From Paludifilum halophilum (GTDB lineage Bacteria > Bacillota > Bacilli > Thermoactinomycetales > DSM-45169), in NCBI RefSeq assembly GCF_002245355.1, contig NZ_NOWF01000001.1, forward strand, positions 310,001 through 374,000: a stretch of 64,000 bases of DNA, given 5' to 3'. A model generated the notes under the pieces. It was not told where the DNA came from. It worked only from the letters and a program-made list of their open reading frames with translations, and searched no databases. This document shows positions 62,281-64,000 of the stretch, piece after piece (the first letter of the stretch is position 1; every line of letters begins with the position of its first letter). Made by a program: the position numbers and the translations under genes.

Positions 62281-63429
62281 TTACTTCAGACGACGAAGCT
62301 GATCGCCGAACATATCACCCAGGGTTACGTTCATGCCTTCATTTTTGCGGTCCAGGTTTTCGATTTCTTCCCGAGTCTCTTCCTGTTCCGCTTCTTTAAT
62401 GCTCAGGCTGATCCGCTTCTGTTCCGGCTGCATATCCAAGATCTTCACCTGAACCTCTTCTCCCTCTTCCAATACTTCAGAGGGGGTGGAGATATGGCGG
62501 CGGGAGATTTGGGAGATGTGAACAAGCCCTTCCACTCCCTCATACACTTCCACAAAAGCGCCGAAGGAAACCAGGCGTTTAACCGTCCCTTTCACCACAT
62601 CACCGGTTTGCAGGACATCAGCCACTTTATCCCAAGGGCCCGGTTGCGTTTCCTTGATGCTCAAGCTGATGCGTTCATTTTCCTTGTCGACCTTGAGTAC
62701 CTTCACTTGAACTTCTTCCCCTTCCGACAGCGCTTCGGAGGGATGTTCCACCCGGTGCCAGGCCAACTCGGAAACATGGACCAAACCGTCAACGCCTCCG
62801 ATATCCACAAAAGCGCCGAAGTCGGTAAGCCGTTGAACGGTACCATCCAACACCATACCCGCTTCCAGACTGTCCAGGGTCTCTTCTTTCTTGCGATCCA
62901 GCTCTTCATCCAGAACGGCTTTGCGGGACAGGATCAGCTTATTCTTTTCGGGATCGATCTCGATCACTTTCAAGGTCAGCGTACGACCTTTGTAATCGGA
63001 GAAATCTTCCACAAAGTGACGCTCCACCAGTGAAGCCGGAATAAAGCCGCGGACACCCAAGTCCACCACCAAACCGCCTTTCACCACGTCGGCCACTTCC
63101 GCCTCCAGGCTTTCCCCGGTTTCGAACTTCCGCTGCAGTTCATCCCAGGCGCGTTCAGCATCCACCGCTTTTTTGGAGAGGATCAGTTTATCTTCTTCAT
63201 CGTTGAGACGCAAAACTTTGACTTTGATTTCGTCTCCTTCATTCAGCACATCGGACGCCTTATCGACGTGCAGACTGGAAAGCTCGGAAATCGGGATCAC
63301 ACCGTCAAACTTGTAGTTGACGTCCACCAACACCTGTTGGTCATCCACCTTCGTCACTTTTCCTTCGACAACATCCCCGCGGTTCAGCGGAGTCACTTCC
63401 GCCATTTCGGATTGCATTTCTTCCACCAT
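62281..63429 (-). CDS. ypfD: Four-repeat S1 RNA-binding protein (YpfD, ribosomal S1 homologue)
   Basis: The 382-residue protein has four S1 domains at about residues 15-85, 100-170, 188-257 and 272-342, each with the G-x-V pattern (GDVVEGKVTKV, FGAFVDIGGVDGLVHVSEL, FGAFVEVYEGVEGLVHISQI). Gram-positive YpfD proteins lack the ribosome-anchoring function of E. coli S1. GAGGAGGTTGTCGTC precedes the ATG. Confidence 0.95.
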   Translation of the reverse strand: MVEEMQSEMAEVTPLNRGDVVEGKVTKVDDQQVLVDVNYKFDGVIPISELSSLHVDKASDVLNEGDEIKVKVLRLNDEEDKLILSKKAVDAERAWDELQRKFETGESLEAEVADVVKGGLVVDLGVRGFIPASLVERHFVEDFSDYKGRTLTLKVIEIDPEKNKLILSRKAVLDEELDRKKEETLDSLEAGMVLDGTVQRLTDFGAFVDIGGVDGLVHVSELAWHRVEHPSEALSEGEEVQVKVLKVDKENERISLSIKETQPGPWDKVADVLQTGDVVKGTVKRLVSFGAFVEVYEGVEGLVHISQISRRHISTPSEVLEEGEEVQVKILDMQPEQKRISLSIKEAEQEETREEIENLDRKNEGMNVTLGDMFGDQLRRLK

Positions 63430-63517
63430 GACGACAACCTCCTCGTTTACCTACAGACTGATCATCCAGATTTATGAACTCCCCGGGAAGGGAGCGGAAC
63501 AAATGAAATTAAGAAAG

Positions 63518-63790
63518 TCAGCCCCTTAATTTCATTAATCCTACAAGCAAGACAGCCGCTAATACCATCGCTCCCGCCGCCGCTGCCGCAAAAGCCAGAA
63601 CTCCGATCTTAAGACCTCCCAAAAGGAGTGCCGTTCCGACCAAGAAGACTGCCGCCATCCAGGCCATGCGGCGAAAACGTTGCAATGCCTCGGCTTTGTC
63701 GAACCCTCGCCGCTGACACTCGCGAACAATCGCGATCCGATACAGCCAAGTGAGTATGAATAGCAGGAGAAGGATCCAGCTCAGCTTCAT
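63518..63790 (-). CDS. Small membrane protein
   Basis: A 90-residue protein with an N-terminal helix, a basic Arg-rich loop (RECQRRGFDKAEALQRFRR) and two hydrophobic helices (AWMAAVFLVGTALLLGGL; GVLAFAAAAAGAMVLAAVLLVGLM). The start overlaps the plsC stop. I do not recognise it; B. subtilis has a small gene, ypfB, in a similar place. Confidence 0.7.
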   Translation of the reverse strand: MKLSWILLLLFILTWLYRIAIVRECQRRGFDKAEALQRFRRMAWMAAVFLVGTALLLGGLKIGVLAFAAAAAGAMVLAAVLLVGLMKLRG

Positions 63791-64000
63791 CGCTCTGACC
63801 CATCCGCCATTAAATCGCCGATCCGATCCATCATCCTCTCAGTCACCTCGCGGATCGCTTGGGAAGTAAACCGGTTTCCCCGGTAATCGGAGAGATCCAA
63901 AGGCGGACCGAATACGATCCGAACCCTTCGGAATAACCGGTAAGGACCGATGATCGCGGCGGGGATGACAGTGGCGTTACCCTTGAGGGCGATGAATGCG
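63787..64000 (-). CDS. plsC: 1-acyl-sn-glycerol-3-phosphate acyltransferase, C-terminal part
   Basis: The frame is open to the window edge and encodes 70 residues: KGNATVIPAAIIGPYRLFRR, VRIVFGPPLDLSDYRGN and VTERMMDRIGDLM, the C-terminal part of a PlsC-type acyltransferase, here the step after PlsY. The catalytic HX4D motif lies outside the window. The TGA stop overlaps the next ATG. Confidence 0.85.
   Translation of the reverse strand, partial: AFIALKGNATVIPAAIIGPYRLFRRVRIVFGPPLDLSDYRGNRFTSQAIREVTERMMDRIGDLMADGSER

Noticed and set aside
1-64000. CRISPR arrays, prophage, restriction-modification or toxin-antitoxin loci
   Set aside because: No evenly spaced direct repeats, Cas, phage structural, methylase or toxin-like proteins were seen in any frame.

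Overview
The window is a chromosomal segment of an endospore-forming Bacillota bacterium with moderately GC-rich DNA. Evidence is the spore genes (spoIVA, ypjB, a YIEGIA cluster), bacillithiol genes (bshA, bshB1), TRAP control of trp, frequent TTG/GTG starts, and gene order that follows Bacillus subtilis from ypfD to panD. The family Thermoactinomycetaceae fits best, but that placement is an inference.

Left end (1-7.2 kb): three plus-strand genes (Gfo/Idh/MocA oxidoreductase, an SQD1-like nucleotide-sugar enzyme, and a CgeB-like glycosyltransferase with a DNRLRE-like tail) look like a surface or spore glycosylation unit. Single genes follow (cyclase-family hydrolase, alkaline phosphatase, GNAT), separated by copies of a ~75-bp repeat. 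At 7.3-14.4 kb the minus-strand mgsA-bshB1-bshA-cca-birA-panB-panC-panD block makes bacillithiol, coenzyme A precursors and mature tRNA ends. A terminator/antiterminator-like leader precedes panB.

At 14.4-23.6 kb an accessory island separates mgsA from dapB, which are adjacent in B. subtilis. It encodes an ethanolamine-type permease, SDR, glutamine synthetase-like ligase, aldehyde dehydrogenase, class I amidotransferase-type hydrolase, an ANTAR response regulator and a HisKA_2 kinase. I infer gamma-glutamylated amine (probably ethanolamine) catabolism controlled by RNA antitermination.

At 23.9-33.5 kb lie dapB, ypjD, yitT-like, ypjB, ypjA, qcrABC (menaquinol:cytochrome c reductase), ypiF, ypiB/reoY and two uncharacterised genes. 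At 33.7-46.6 kb is the aromatic supra-operon aroC-aroB-aroH-trpEDCFBA-hisC-tyrA-aroA. Its trpE leader carries a run of GAG triplets and a terminator, and mtrB (TRAP) is encoded about 7.5 kb away. At 47-52.7 kb are ndk, hepT, menG, hepS, mtrB, tRNA-Pro(GGG), folE and hbs. Between hbs and folE is an unrecognised structured RNA candidate. At 52.9-64 kb are spoIVA, a yphF-like lipoprotein, a 55-aa DUF2768-like gene, gpsA, plsY, der, the DUF3189/YIEGIA group, a YphA-like protein, ypfD and the end of plsC.

Intergenic DNA carries several families of non-coding repeats: two ~300-bp terminal-inverted-repeat elements whose ends supply the stop codons of the preceding genes, a 141-bp foldback element, a ~303-bp relative, a 44-bp repeat, and five copies of the ~75-bp two-dyad repeat.
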